The position numbers and the translations under genes were made by a program. Shown one piece after another: positions 17,354 to 25,492 of a stretch of DNA of 32,505 bases. Under the pieces are notes generated by a model. The model worked only from the letters and a program-made list of their open reading frames with translations. It was not told where the DNA came from and did not search any database. Position 1 is the first letter of the stretch; every line of letters begins with the position of its first letter. Source of the DNA: Borrelia coriaceae (GTDB lineage Bacteria; Spirochaetota; Spirochaetia; Borreliales; Borreliaceae); NCBI RefSeq assembly GCF_023035295.1, contig NZ_CP075095.1, positions 1-32,505 of the forward strand, read 5' to 3'.

Positions 17354-18982
17354 ATGTCAATATCATCAGAATCTATATTTACAATATTACAAAAGGTGGG
17401 AAAAGCTTTTATGTTACCAATAGCTCTTCTACCAATAGCCGGGATCTTACTAGGAATTGGTGGTGCACTTACCAACAAAACCATGATTCAAGCTTATGGC
17501 ATTGAAAACATACTTGGTGAGAATACTTTAGCAAGTTCAATACTGTTTTTAATGAAATATACAGGTGAAGTAATTTTTTCAAACTTACCTTTAATGTTTG
17601 CAGTGGCAATTCCAATTGGACTGGCAAGAGCTGAAAAAGGAACAGCTGCTCTTGCTGGAGTTGTAGGATTTTTAGTCATGCATCAAACTATCAATGGAAT
17701 CTTATCTATCCAAGGAATAAACCCTTCAACCGTAAGTGTAGAATCACTAATATCAATTGGAACACCCGAAGCAGAGGCAATCGCAAAAAATCAAGAATAC
17801 ACAAATGTACTTGGAATTTTCTCTCTTCAGATGAGCGTAATGGGGGGAATGGTAGCAGGATTTATTGCAGTAATGTTGCATAATAGACTGCATAACATCC
17901 AACTACCGATATTTCTAGCATTTTTTGGAGGGTCAAGATTCATTCCCATTATAACCACACTTATGATGTTTATAGTAGGGATAATTTTAACATATATTTG
18001 GCCACTAATTCAAGGAATGATGACTACACTTGGAAATATTATAGAACAATCTGGATATTTCGGTTCTTTTGCATATGGGGCTATAAAAAGATCTTTAATA
18101 CCTTTTGGACTTCATCATATATTTTATATGCCATTTTGGCAAACATCTTTGGGTGGAATCATGGAAATTAACGGAGAATTGATCTCAGGAGCACAAAATA
18201 TTTTTTTCAAACAACTCTCAGATCCTAATACTGTACACTTCGAAGTTACAAGAGGTACACGATTTTTCAGTGGTGAATTTATAGTAATGATTTTCGGATT
18301 ACCTGGGGCTGCCCTTGCCATGTATCATACTGCAAAAAATGAGAATAAAAAAAACACAGCTTCTCTATTATTATCAGCTAGTTTCACATCAATGTTAACA
18401 GGAATAACAGAACCTATTGAATTTGCATTCCTGTTTGCTGCTCCTGCTCTTTACTATCTCATATATGTTCCTTTATTTGGACTAGCACATCTACTAGCAC
18501 ATATTTTCAATATTGGAGTTGGATTAACATTTTCTGGAGGATTCATTGATATGTTTTTATTCGGCATATTACAAGGAAATAATAAAACAAATTGGATAAT
18601 GATCCCTCTAATTGGAATATTTTACTTCATAGCATTTTATTACATTTTCAAATTTGCAATTATAAAGTTCAATCTAAAAACACCAGGCCGTGAAGATCTA
18701 GAGACAGTCATAAAAACAAGTTCACAAAACACAGGAATATCAAAAATTGCAAAAAAAGTACTAGAAGGACTCGGGGGCAAAGACAACATCACATATCTTG
18801 ACGCATGCGCATCAAGATTAAGAATAAATGTTAACAAAATCGAACTAGTAAAGTCTGTTACCTATTTTAAATCCATTGGAGCAAGTGGAGTGCTTAAAAA
18901 GGGAAATGGTATCCAAATTATATTTGGAGGATTATCTGATAATATAAGAATGGAAATGGATAAAACTTATATCAATGCATAA
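17354..18982 (+). CDS. Second PTS glucose/maltose-type EIICB transporter
   Basis: A 542-residue paralogue of the preceding gene, alignable end to end: TILQKVGKAFMLPIALLPIAGILLGIGG, GLHHIFYMPFWQT, TGITEPIEFAF, the linker KFNLKTPGRED, then EIIB with Cys485 in YLDACASRLRINV. All key features are intact, so it should be active. Substitutions are spread over the whole length, so the duplication is not recent. The two may differ in sugar; the substrate cannot be read. GGGGGAG lies just upstream of the ATG. It has its own upstream inverted repeat and a downstream hairpin, so it can be transcribed separately. As I recall, Lyme cp26 has only one gene here. Confidence 0.92.
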   Translation: MSISSESIFTILQKVGKAFMLPIALLPIAGILLGIGGALTNKTMIQAYGIENILGENTLASSILFLMKYTGEVIFSNLPLMFAVAIPIGLARAEKGTAALAGVVGFLVMHQTINGILSIQGINPSTVSVESLISIGTPEAEAIAKNQEYTNVLGIFSLQMSVMGGMVAGFIAVMLHNRLHNIQLPIFLAFFGGSRFIPIITTLMMFIVGIILTYIWPLIQGMMTTLGNIIEQSGYFGSFAYGAIKRSLIPFGLHHIFYMPFWQTSLGGIMEINGELISGAQNIFFKQLSDPNTVHFEVTRGTRFFSGEFIVMIFGLPGAALAMYHTAKNENKKNTASLLLSASFTSMLTGITEPIEFAFLFAAPALYYLIYVPLFGLAHLLAHIFNIGVGLTFSGGFIDMFLFGILQGNNKTNWIMIPLIGIFYFIAFYYIFKFAIIKFNLKTPGREDLETVIKTSSQNTGISKIAKKVLEGLGGKDNITYLDACASRLRINVNKIELVKSVTYFKSIGASGVLKKGNGIQIIFGGLSDNIRMEMDKTYINA

Positions 18983-19008
18983 AAACATTTAAAAATATAA
19001 ACTATCAA

Positions 19009-19042
19009 TAAGAGGAGTTCAATTTTACAATCTCTCCTCTTA
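19009..19042 (+). terminator. Hairpin between the second PTS gene and acyP
   Basis: Nine-base perfect arms TAAGAGGAG and CTCCTCTTA flank a 16-base loop, followed by TATTTTAT. It lies 24 bases before the acylphosphatase ATG and could terminate PTS transcription or act as an attenuator for acyP. Confidence 0.6.
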
Positions 19043-19065
19043 TATTTTATAAAAAGGATAATACT

Positions 19066-19347
19066 ATGTATAAATACCAATACCTCATTTCTGGGAAAGT
19101 ACAGGGTGTGGGATTCAGGTTCTTTATAGAACAAATCTCAAATAAAATATCAATCAAAGGCTTTGTTAAGAATCTAGATGATGGAAGAGTCGAAATAATA
19201 GCCTTCTTCAACAATAAAGAACAAATTGAATTATTTGAAAACACTCTAAAAAAAGGCAACAGTTACTCAAAAATTGAAAAAATTGAAAAAAAACTTTTAG
19301 ATAACAAATCTCCCTTTGATTTCAAGAACTTCCGCGCTTACTACTAA
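19066..19347 (+). CDS. acyP: Acylphosphatase
   Basis: A 93-residue acylphosphatase, a small cytosolic enzyme that hydrolyses carboxyl-phosphate anhydrides such as acetyl phosphate. The signature [11 protein letters not shown] gives the phosphate-binding loop and Arg18. [13 protein letters not shown] gives catalytic Asn36. Length is normal for the family. AAAAAGGA precedes the ATG. The last 26 bases overlap the end of the convergent gene at 19322-19774. It stands next to resT and its neighbour, as BBB01 does in cp26 as I recall. In the cell it may limit acetyl phosphate, but that is inference. Confidence 0.93.
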   Translation: MYKYQYLISGKVQGVGFRFFIEQISNKISIKGFVKNLDDGRVEIIAFFNNKEQIELFENTLKKGNSYSKIEKIEKKLLDNKSPFDFKNFRAYY

Positions 19348-19774
19348 TATCTTTAATATTCTTACCCTTAATTACTCTCCTTTTTCCAATTCTTGTTTTA
19401 TTATTACCTTTATTTACAAAGTTAAGACCCCTTGAACTAGACTTAAAAAAATGTTCAACCCTAAATTTCAAAAAGTCTAATGATTTTTTATCCTTACAAA
19501 AAATATTTAGATTACCATCGGAAAATTTAATGTCAAGACCATAATTAGTTTCTGTTTTTAAAAAATTACAAGAAATAAATTCTCCATTCAATTCACTTCT
19601 TTTAAAAAGGAAAAAATATTTTTTACCTCGCTTAGAGTCTCTAAAATCAATTTTTAACCAATCATGCATTGGTTCAATTGACACTAAGTTATCATAAAGA
19701 TAAGAAATATAAATCATTCTATCACCATCGACACTTAATGCCTTTTTAAAAAAATAAAGAAATCCTGTATCCAT
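19322..19774 (-). CDS. Conserved small protein next to resT (BBB02-like position)
   Basis: A 150-residue protein without signal peptide or membrane segment. It is rich in aromatic and basic residues ([23 protein letters not shown]), with a strongly basic tail ([28 protein letters not shown]) that could bind nucleic acid. I do not recognise a domain. Position between acyP and resT matches the small gene BBB02 of cp26 as I recall. The ATG at 19774 has no clear ribosome site, and an internal Met20 is possible. It lies 97 bases downstream of resT on the same strand. A role with ResT would be speculation from position only. Confidence 0.75.
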   Translation of the reverse strand: MDTGFLYFFKKALSVDGDRMIYISYLYDNLVSIEPMHDWLKIDFRDSKRGKKYFFLFKRSELNGEFISCNFLKTETNYGLDIKFSDGNLNIFCKDKKSLDFLKFRVEHFFKSSSRGLNFVNKGNNKTRIGKRRVIKGKNIKDISSKRGSS

Positions 19775-19871
19775 ACAACTAACAAATATATTACAAACAA
19801 AGGTATTTTAAAAAAGGCTCCAAAATAATTAAAATTAAACATTGAATCAAAATCAACTTTTTATAAGCTCC

Positions 19872-21221
19872 TTAAACATTATATCCAAAAATTACGGCCA
19901 GATACTCACCAAGTTTGACATAGTTATAATTATAACCATATTTTTGCTTGAAAGCCTTACGAATTCTAACATTAAGACCCCGTATCATTTCCAACTCTTC
20001 TATACCATCTGATGTCATCAAATCTTTAATCACAGACAAAGTCTTTATATAATTCTCATCCATCATACCACTCTCCTTGAACAACATCTCCAATTGTTGC
20101 ATGGTAATAACAGAATATGTAGTTTTTCTCCTAACATAGATATATATTCGTCTTTTAATCAATTTCAACAAATCAATATCAGCACTATCATCCAAATTTT
20201 CTAAGACATAACGATTATAATGAAAAGCCGTTATTATATCATCATGTTCATGTCCCAAAACCGTGGTTATCCACAAATTTAGCTCCATATTTTTTGGAGC
20301 AAATGCAAGATAAGAAAATCTACTATAAAGTCTTCTACAAAAATAAATTGACTCTTCAGGTTCAAATATATTTTCAAAGATCTTACGAAACAATCTATTA
20401 TAACTATAAGAAAGATTTGAAGATACAATTTCTTTTGAAAGTTTTTCTGTCCTTTCCATATACCTTATCTCCTTTATTGAATCAATAATCAATTTAGAAT
20501 CAGCAAAAGTAGGAAAAACAACTTCATGAACTAAATTATGCTCTTTCTTCTTTGCAATATGTTTCATTAAAATATGTTCACTATCTTCAACATAAAATTT
20601 AGATACTTTCAGTATTTCAACAGGACGTCGTCCTGTTGCCATTAACACTCCATAAAACTTCAACCTAATATCTCTTTTTTGAGTCAATAAAATATTGATT
20701 ATCTCAATATAAGTTTTTAAATTGATCTTAACCGATATCTGCTCTCTTCTATAACTATTAATTTTTGAAATCTTATAATGATGTGAATAATTATTTAACC
20801 ATTCCGGGCTTTTAAACAAACCTAGGAAAGACTCAAAATATACTTTTTGACCTAAAATATTATTAGCAACCATCAATTCTTCGATTCTACATAGATCTTT
20901 TATATCTATATTGGACAAAGCCTTAACCTCTTTAGGAATCCAAAAAAACAAAAGCTTATTTTTCTGCCTTATCTCCTCAATCACTGCAAGATTGATATAT
21001 TCCTTTATTATTTTACGAGTTTTAGAAAGATTCAATATAATTGAAAGGTTAGTAAATTTATCTTTCCTTAAGAGGAGACTTTTATGTTGTTCAGCAAGAA
21101 CACTCAAGTTCTTATTTAACCTAGAATATGAGATCTCGTATTTCAAATATCTAATATATATTGATTCCAAGTTTTTTCTAAAAAACTCAAGATCTTTTTT
21201 TACACTAACTTTTAAAGACAT
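19872..21221 (-). CDS. resT: Telomere resolvase ResT
   Basis: Resolves replicated linear replicons by cutting the telomere palindrome and sealing hairpin ends, through a type IB topoisomerase/tyrosine recombinase mechanism. Length, 449 residues, equals that of B. burgdorferi ResT. The catalytic residues fall at the same numbers: Arg199 (ATGRRPVEIL), Lys224 (AKKKEH), Arg296 (FCRRLYSRF), His324 (VLGHEHDD) and nucleophile Tyr335 (FHYNRYVL). The N-terminal domain (about 1-160) is basic and helical. The start at 21221 keeps this numbering. An extended -10 lies only nine bases before it and there is no ribosome site, so the mRNA may be nearly leaderless. Its presence fits the telomeres at both ends; it presumably serves all linear replicons of the cell. 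Confidence 0.97.
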   Translation of the reverse strand: MSLKVSVKKDLEFFRKNLESIYIRYLKYEISYSRLNKNLSVLAEQHKSLLLRKDKFTNLSIILNLSKTRKIIKEYINLAVIEEIRQKNKLLFFWIPKEVKALSNIDIKDLCRIEELMVANNILGQKVYFESFLGLFKSPEWLNNYSHHYKISKINSYRREQISVKINLKTYIEIINILLTQKRDIRLKFYGVLMATGRRPVEILKVSKFYVEDSEHILMKHIAKKKEHNLVHEVVFPTFADSKLIIDSIKEIRYMERTEKLSKEIVSSNLSYSYNRLFRKIFENIFEPEESIYFCRRLYSRFSYLAFAPKNMELNLWITTVLGHEHDDIITAFHYNRYVLENLDDSADIDLLKLIKRRIYIYVRRKTTYSVITMQQLEMLFKESGMMDENYIKTLSVIKDLMTSDGIEELEMIRGLNVRIRKAFKQKYGYNYNYVKLGEYLAVIFGYNV

Positions 21222-21230
21222 ACTAAGTAA

Positions 21231-21239
21231 ATTATATCA
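21231..21239 (-). promoter_or_regulatory. Extended -10 promoter of resT
   Basis: TGATATAAT on the minus strand ends nine bases before the resT ATG. A start point 6-7 bases downstream would leave only 3-4 leader bases. The same nonamer serves the ankyrin gene at 14137-14145, there with a normal leader. Confidence 0.55.
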
Positions 21240-21304
21240 AGAAAAAGTGATAAGAACATCTAACTATCACCAACTTCTAAAACAAAAAATTAATAATAAA
21301 GCCT

Positions 21305-21943
21305 TTATTGTTGCATAAATCTCTCAATGGACTTAAAAACATAATAATATAGCACAATATATGTTTCTCTTAAGGTAGCATATTTAGAACTTCCTACAAA
21401 GTACATAAGTTCACTTGTACTGGAATTAATATCCTCTTCATGATTTCTAATCTCAAATTCACGATTAATATCTCTTATATGCTCTATACTAAAAGTATAA
21501 GTAGAAACTTGCCTATTATTATCTATATCAAGATCCTTGTTTAAGGAAATTATTCTCTTAAAAAATTTTTTAACTTGAAATTCAAATGAATTGGGGGAAA
21601 TAGCATTAAAAAAATCAAATCTAAAACCAAAATCAAAAATAAATCCAAATCTATAATCCAACAAACTTGCTACTTCCGAATACAAAGTTATCTGCATAAC
21701 AATATTTTTCATATCCTTATCCAATATAAAATAATAAGAATAACCATTAATATCTTTAACGGAGTTAAAATAATCTTTAGAATGAACTCGAGTTTTAAAT
21801 TTACCACCACCTAAAAATTCATAACCTGCAATTTCCAACTTTATTGCTTCTTCTAAAGAAAGGCAAAATCTCGATGCAGTATTAAAATTACAAGAATAAA
21901 AGATAAAAACTAAAGTTAAACAAATCTTGTAAACTACTCTCAA
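21305..21943 (-). CDS. Lipoprotein, function unknown (cp26 BBB08/09-like position)
   Basis: A predicted lipoprotein of 212 residues if started at the TTG at 21943: GAGG lies five bases upstream and the product begins MRVVYKICLTLVFIFYSC, a proper lipoprotein signal with Cys18. The frame can be extended to an ATG at 22036, but that gives an implausible N-terminus and no ribosome site. The mature part includes LSLEEAIKLEIAGYEFLGGG and FGFIFDFGFRFDF, suggesting alternating beta strands, and a helical end. No known domain is recognised. It lies upstream of resT on the same strand and is divergent from the replication cluster; the cp26 position suggests BBB08 or BBB09, from recollection only. Confidence 0.75.
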   Translation of the reverse strand: MRVVYKICLTLVFIFYSCNFNTASRFCLSLEEAIKLEIAGYEFLGGGKFKTRVHSKDYFNSVKDINGYSYYFILDKDMKNIVMQITLYSEVASLLDYRFGFIFDFGFRFDFFNAISPNSFEFQVKKFFKRIISLNKDLDIDNNRQVSTYTFSIEHIRDINREFEIRNHEEDINSSTSELMYFVGSSKYATLRETYIVLYYYVFKSIERFMQQ

Positions 21944-22160
21944 AAATTCCTCGTGATAAAATTTACCTAGTATTAGAAACTTACATCTATTTAACAATAT
22001 AGTAAACAACTCACAAATCAAAAAACATAATTTCACTATTACTAGAGTAAAAAATACAAAGTATAAACATAATTATTTAAAGACTTTACTTTCTGTCCAA
22101 TATTCAATTAAAATATCATTAGCATTTTAAAGATGAAGATCAAACGATAGGAGTTTTAAG

Positions 22161-23084
22161 ATGAGACAAGAAAAGACCAGCAAGATGCCATTTAACAAAG
22201 TAGTAGATAGAAGATTAAAGGTGTTTTGGGTAATTCAAAAATTACAACATAATTATTTTAAAAATAAGAAAAAGTATTCTTTAAAAAATGTTGTAATGAT
22301 GGTAAACTCAATCCTAGAAAAAAAAGGATTTAAAACAGTAACAAAAAGAACAATACAAAGTGATATTAAAAATTTTGAGGAAATTGGTCTGTTAAAAACA
22401 AATTTTAATCCACTTGGCAAAAATAATGGTAGTTTCACTTATTATATAATCAACAAAACTCTTGAGAAGATAGCCAATAAAGCAATAAGTAAAACTTATT
22501 TCATTCAAAAGAAAAAAAACATAAATAGAGCAAAAGACAATGCCATTAAAAAATATAAACTGAAAGAACAAAATCAACAATTTAAAATTTCACATCAAAT
22601 ACTTTCACATCTTTTAAGTAATATGAAAAGTAAATATAAGAATTCTAAATCATTAGATAATAAAGAAAAAAATTTAGAAAGAATAATACTAGAAAAATTT
22701 GAAAAAATAAAAAAGAAAGACCTAAACGAAATAAAAAACATTGTAAAAAAACAGATAAGCTATAAAAATACGCTATGGAACTTGAAAGACTTCATGGAAG
22801 AACTTAAAGAATATGACGAAAAAAATGCCATAAATTTTTTTAAAATAATACTGAAGAAAAAAAAGAACAAGATATGGTTCATGTCAAAAAGAAATGCAAA
22901 AACAGATTTCAAGACAATAATAGGAACGTTCAAAGACAAAAACAAAACAAAAACGCAAAAATTATATTTAAATCAAATAAAAATACATCAACCAAAACTT
23001 GACTATATAGACAATCCAAATGAAATCTTAAAGGCAAATGAACTGATAAAGAAAATAATTAAAATAGAAGTTATCGGTTCTTAA
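22161..23084 (+). CDS. PF57/62-type plasmid replication/maintenance protein
   Basis: A 307-residue, Lys-rich protein of the Borrelia PF57/62 family, thought to be the replication initiator of these plasmids. A winged-helix-like N-terminal region runs from about 20 to 100 (DRRLKVFWVIQKLQ, KRTIQSDIKNFEEIGLLKTN), followed by a helical basic body. It is the first of four plus-strand genes in the order PF57/62, PF50, PF32, PF49, the standard Borrelia maintenance locus, which also determines plasmid compatibility. AGGAG lies eight bases before the ATG. The next gene starts 19 bases after its stop. The origin probably lies in or near this cluster. It is shorter than the orphan homologue at 2070-3479, which has an added charged C-terminal region. 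Confidence 0.9.
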   Translation: MRQEKTSKMPFNKVVDRRLKVFWVIQKLQHNYFKNKKKYSLKNVVMMVNSILEKKGFKTVTKRTIQSDIKNFEEIGLLKTNFNPLGKNNGSFTYYIINKTLEKIANKAISKTYFIQKKKNINRAKDNAIKKYKLKEQNQQFKISHQILSHLLSNMKSKYKNSKSLDNKEKNLERIILEKFEKIKKKDLNEIKNIVKKQISYKNTLWNLKDFMEELKEYDEKNAINFFKIILKKKKNKIWFMSKRNAKTDFKTIIGTFKDKNKTKTQKLYLNQIKIHQPKLDYIDNPNEILKANELIKKIIKIEVIGS

Positions 23085-23103
23085 TTAGGAAAATATAAAA
23101 AAT

Positions 23104-23670
23104 ATGGAAAGAGCAATACATGAACTAAAAGCAAAGTTAACTGCAAGAAAATCAAAAATAGATAAAGAACGCAGAAACTTTTTTAAGAAAATAGAAAACA
23201 AAAAATGTAAAATAATGTATCATACAAAAATCTTTAGTATGATAAACAATTTTGAAGCAAAACCCAAAAAAGGTAAATTTTGGTTATGTTTTAGGAATGT
23301 TTTTAATCCTAATGAATATGAAAGCCTTCACTTATTTCAAACAAGGCAAGAAGATAAATTCATGGGTATTTACTATGGATTTACAAAATTAACCAAACCA
23401 TTTATTATAAAATATGAGGAAAACGACATAAAAAAGACTTCCAAACTAACAAAAATTTATTATATTGAATTCCGATTTAAAAAGGGCAGTGTTTTTTGTT
23501 ATCTGAGAAGCCTATACACACTGCTAAAAGAAAAAAATAAAGAAAGGATATTTTATAATTCTTTGTTAAATAGAACATTAAAATTGGAAAGAGAAGTGCA
23601 CCGATTCTATGGAAAAGAATACCTTGAAAACAAAGGAATACTAAAATGGATAAAAGAAAACCAAAAATAG
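23104..23670 (+). CDS. PF50 (DUF226) plasmid maintenance protein
   Basis: A 188-residue basic protein of the Borrelia PF50/DUF226 family, always found beside PF32/PF49. Recognisable segments are KGKFWLCFRNVFNPNEYESL (about 58-77) and the closing LEREVHRFYGKEYLENKGIL. It has no signal peptide or membrane segment. Its biochemical function is unknown; genetic work on other Borrelia plasmids links the locus to replication and segregation. AGGAAAA stands upstream of the ATG. Its end overlaps the start of the PF32 gene by 25 bases, implying translational coupling. It is A-rich in codon use like the gene before it, in contrast to the genes that follow. Confidence 0.9.
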   Translation: MERAIHELKAKLTARKSKIDKERRNFFKKIENKKCKIMYHTKIFSMINNFEAKPKKGKFWLCFRNVFNPNEYESLHLFQTRQEDKFMGIYYGFTKLTKPFIIKYEENDIKKTSKLTKIYYIEFRFKKGSVFCYLRSLYTLLKEKNKERIFYNSLLNRTLKLEREVHRFYGKEYLENKGILKWIKENQK

Positions 23671-24446
23671 TTACTGTAGCTTCAATTAAAGGTGGTGTCG
23701 GAAAAAGTACAACGTCTTTGTTATTTAGTAATATTCTTTCAAGCAAAAATTACAAAATACTATTGATTGATTTAGATCCACAAGCTAGTAGTACAAGTTT
23801 TTACATCAAGTTTATAAAGGGTCAAAATATAGAGATAAAAAAAATAAATATATACAGAGTTTTAAAAAAGGAATTGGACATTGAAAATTCAGTCATAAAG
23901 ATCAATGAAAATCTCGATTTTATTGCAAGTCATTTGAGCTTGAGCCAATTTAATGAAGAAAATATATCCTTAAAAGAAAGTTTACTTAAGATATTTTTAA
24001 GTTATATACACTATAGGTATGATTTTATCATTATGGATACAGCTCCTACTTTAGGCAGCCTACTTAACAATAGTTTAGTAATCACAGATTATCTTGTCAT
24101 TCCTTTACCAACAGATCAGTGGGCGATTGAGAGTTTAGATTTAATAACTAACAGATTAAGAGATATATTTAGAAGTGAATTACCAACATTCTACTTAGTA
24201 ACTAATCTAATTGAAAGGCAAAGCATAGATAAGGAGTTAAAAGAATTTATTGAGAGTGAATATAAAGAAAAATTTTTAGGAAGCATTCCAAAACGAGATA
24301 ATTTGAGAAAGGCTATTTTCCACAGAGTGGATTTTAATCCTAATGAGGACTATTATAAGGCTTATAAGATAGTGTTGGATAATTTTTTAATTAAGATTAG
24401 CAATAGAACAGTTCCAAATGGAACTGTTAGTTCCATTTGGATATAA
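23646..24446 (+). CDS. parA: PF32 ParA-family partition ATPase
   Basis: A 266-residue P-loop ATPase of the ParA/Soj type, which segregates plasmid copies. Deviant Walker A KGGVGKST at residues 14-21, Walker A' LLIDLDPQASST near 40, and Walker B FIIMDTAPTLGSLL near 130 are all visible. PF32 variants define Borrelia plasmid compatibility groups, so this sequence would type the plasmid. It overlaps the PF50 gene by 25 bases. Its final codons (VPNGTVSS) lie within two overlapping inverted repeats that also cover the start of the PF49 gene. Codon use is more G/T-rich than in PF57/62 and PF50, suggesting a strand-bias change near here. Confidence 0.95.
   Translation: MDKRKPKIVTVASIKGGVGKSTTSLLFSNILSSKNYKILLIDLDPQASSTSFYIKFIKGQNIEIKKINIYRVLKKELDIENSVIKINENLDFIASHLSLSQFNEENISLKESLLKIFLSYIHYRYDFIIMDTAPTLGSLLNNSLVITDYLVIPLPTDQWAIESLDLITNRLRDIFRSELPTFYLVTNLIERQSIDKELKEFIESEYKEKFLGSIPKRDNLRKAIFHRVDFNPNEDYYKAYKIVLDNFLIKISNRTVPNGTVSSIWI
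24407..24440 (+). promoter_or_regulatory. Overlapping, mutually exclusive hairpins at the PF32/PF49 junction
   Basis: Hairpin A pairs AACAGTTCC (24407-24415) with GGAACTGTT (24420-24428). Hairpin B pairs CCAAATGGAAC (24414-24424) with GTTCCATTTGG (24430-24440). They share bases and cannot both form. One candidate PF49 start (24418) lies inside, the other (24448) just after. This could tune PF49 translation relative to PF32, or in DNA be a ParB-type binding site. Confidence 0.55.
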
Positions 24447-25002
24447 AATGAATAGGAATAAAAAAATAGAGATAGTCAGAAGAATTGATATAGAAAATTT
24501 TCCTCTTAACCCTTTGAATAAAACAAGAGAAGAAAGATATTCAGCACTAAAAGAAAAACTTAAAATTTTAATAAAAGAAGAATCTTATAATAAAATAGAA
24601 ACAGCTAGGATCTTAAAAGAAATTAATGAAAGCAAATATTATGCTCTTGACGGGTATAAAAGCTTCACAGCTTTTATCAAAAGTTACAATATAGCAAAAA
24701 CCTCCATATATAGGTATATCAAGTTAGTTATAGGAATTGATAGCGGTAAGATTGATCATAACTTAATTTTAAGTAAAGGGGTGGATTACGCAATTAAGGT
24801 TTTAGAGAATAATAATGAAATTATCAAAAATAATGTCAATATTTTAAAGTCTTTAAAGATTCAACTAGACAATGAAGAAATTTTAGATTTTTACAAATCT
24901 AATATAAAATTTGCTAGTTTTTTGCTCAAAGAAATATATAAAAATGAAAAAGATTTTTTTAATAAGATGCTTGAGAAATTCAATAATTTAAAAATACGAT
25001 AA
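24418..25002 (+). CDS. PF49 ParB-like plasmid partition protein
   Basis: A protein of up to 194 residues of the Borrelia PF49 family, the partner of PF32 in plasmid partition. Segments KTREERYSALKEKLKILIKE (about 36-55) and DGYKSFTAFIKSYNIAKTSIYRYIKL (about 79-104) look like a helix-turn-helix region. Two starts are possible: ATG 24418, overlapping the PF32 gene, or ATG 24448, one base after the PF32 stop. Neither has a strong ribosome site, which suggests coupling to PF32 translation. The gene ends the four-gene maintenance cluster. About 490 bases of noncoding sequence follow, holding two hairpins. Confidence 0.88.
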   Translation: MELLVPFGYKMNRNKKIEIVRRIDIENFPLNPLNKTREERYSALKEKLKILIKEESYNKIETARILKEINESKYYALDGYKSFTAFIKSYNIAKTSIYRYIKLVIGIDSGKIDHNLILSKGVDYAIKVLENNNEIIKNNVNILKSLKIQLDNEEILDFYKSNIKFASFLLKEIYKNEKDFFNKMLEKFNNLKIR

Positions 25003-25201
25003 ATTTATTATGTTTAAGTCATGTAATTTATACTATCTTAATACGATGTCAAGTTATAAACAATAAGTCTTTAATACTTTATTTTAGATAGAATAAAAAC
25101 TTTTGAAAAAGACTTTACAAAAAGATAAAATAGTTTATAATTATTTTATAGACTGAGATTTTGAAGTCTCACTCTTATTGTTTGATTAGAATAATAGGTT
25201 G

Positions 25202-25217
25202 GCTACGGTAGTAGCCT
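25202..25217 (+). terminator. Possible terminator of the PF57-PF49 cluster
   Basis: A GC-rich 6-bp stem GGCTAC/GTAGCC with a 4-base loop is followed by TTTGTCATTTTATTTTAG. It lies 200 bases past the PF49 stop; the intervening sequence shows no gene. The stem is short, but GC-rich for this plasmid. Confidence 0.5.
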
Positions 25218-25427
25218 TTGTCATTTTATTTTAGTTTAGATATATAAATTTTAAATTTCTTGTATAGGTAATCTTATTATTTTGAGATTAGATAGTATTC
25301 ATTTGGTTAACAGATATAACTTTATATTAATTTTGTTTGTAAATTGACATTGTTTTTATTTTAAAGGTGGCTTTTGATGCTTAAATTGTTTATACAAAAT
25401 TTTATCATTTGATAGTCATAATAAAAC

Positions 25428-25469
25428 AGCTTTAAAACTAACGTTGTCTATATCGTTAATTTTAAAGCT
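25428..25469. terminator. Bidirectional terminator-like hairpin
   Basis: Sixteen-base arms starting AGCTTTAAAACTAACG pair at 15 of 16 positions around a 10-base loop. Plus-strand T-rich sequence follows (TGATTATTATTATTTTTT), and on the minus strand GTTTTATTAT follows. It sits 23 bases past the stop of the minus-strand lipoprotein gene and faces the end of the partition cluster, so it can serve both. Confidence 0.7.
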
Positions 25470-25492
25470 TTGATTATTATTATTTTTTAAAT

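Noticed and set aside
21944..22036. N-terminal extension of the 21305-21943 lipoprotein to an ATG at 22036
   Set aside because: It gives a second hydrophobic segment before the lipoprotein signal and lacks a ribosome site, whereas the TTG at 21943 has GAGG at a proper distance.
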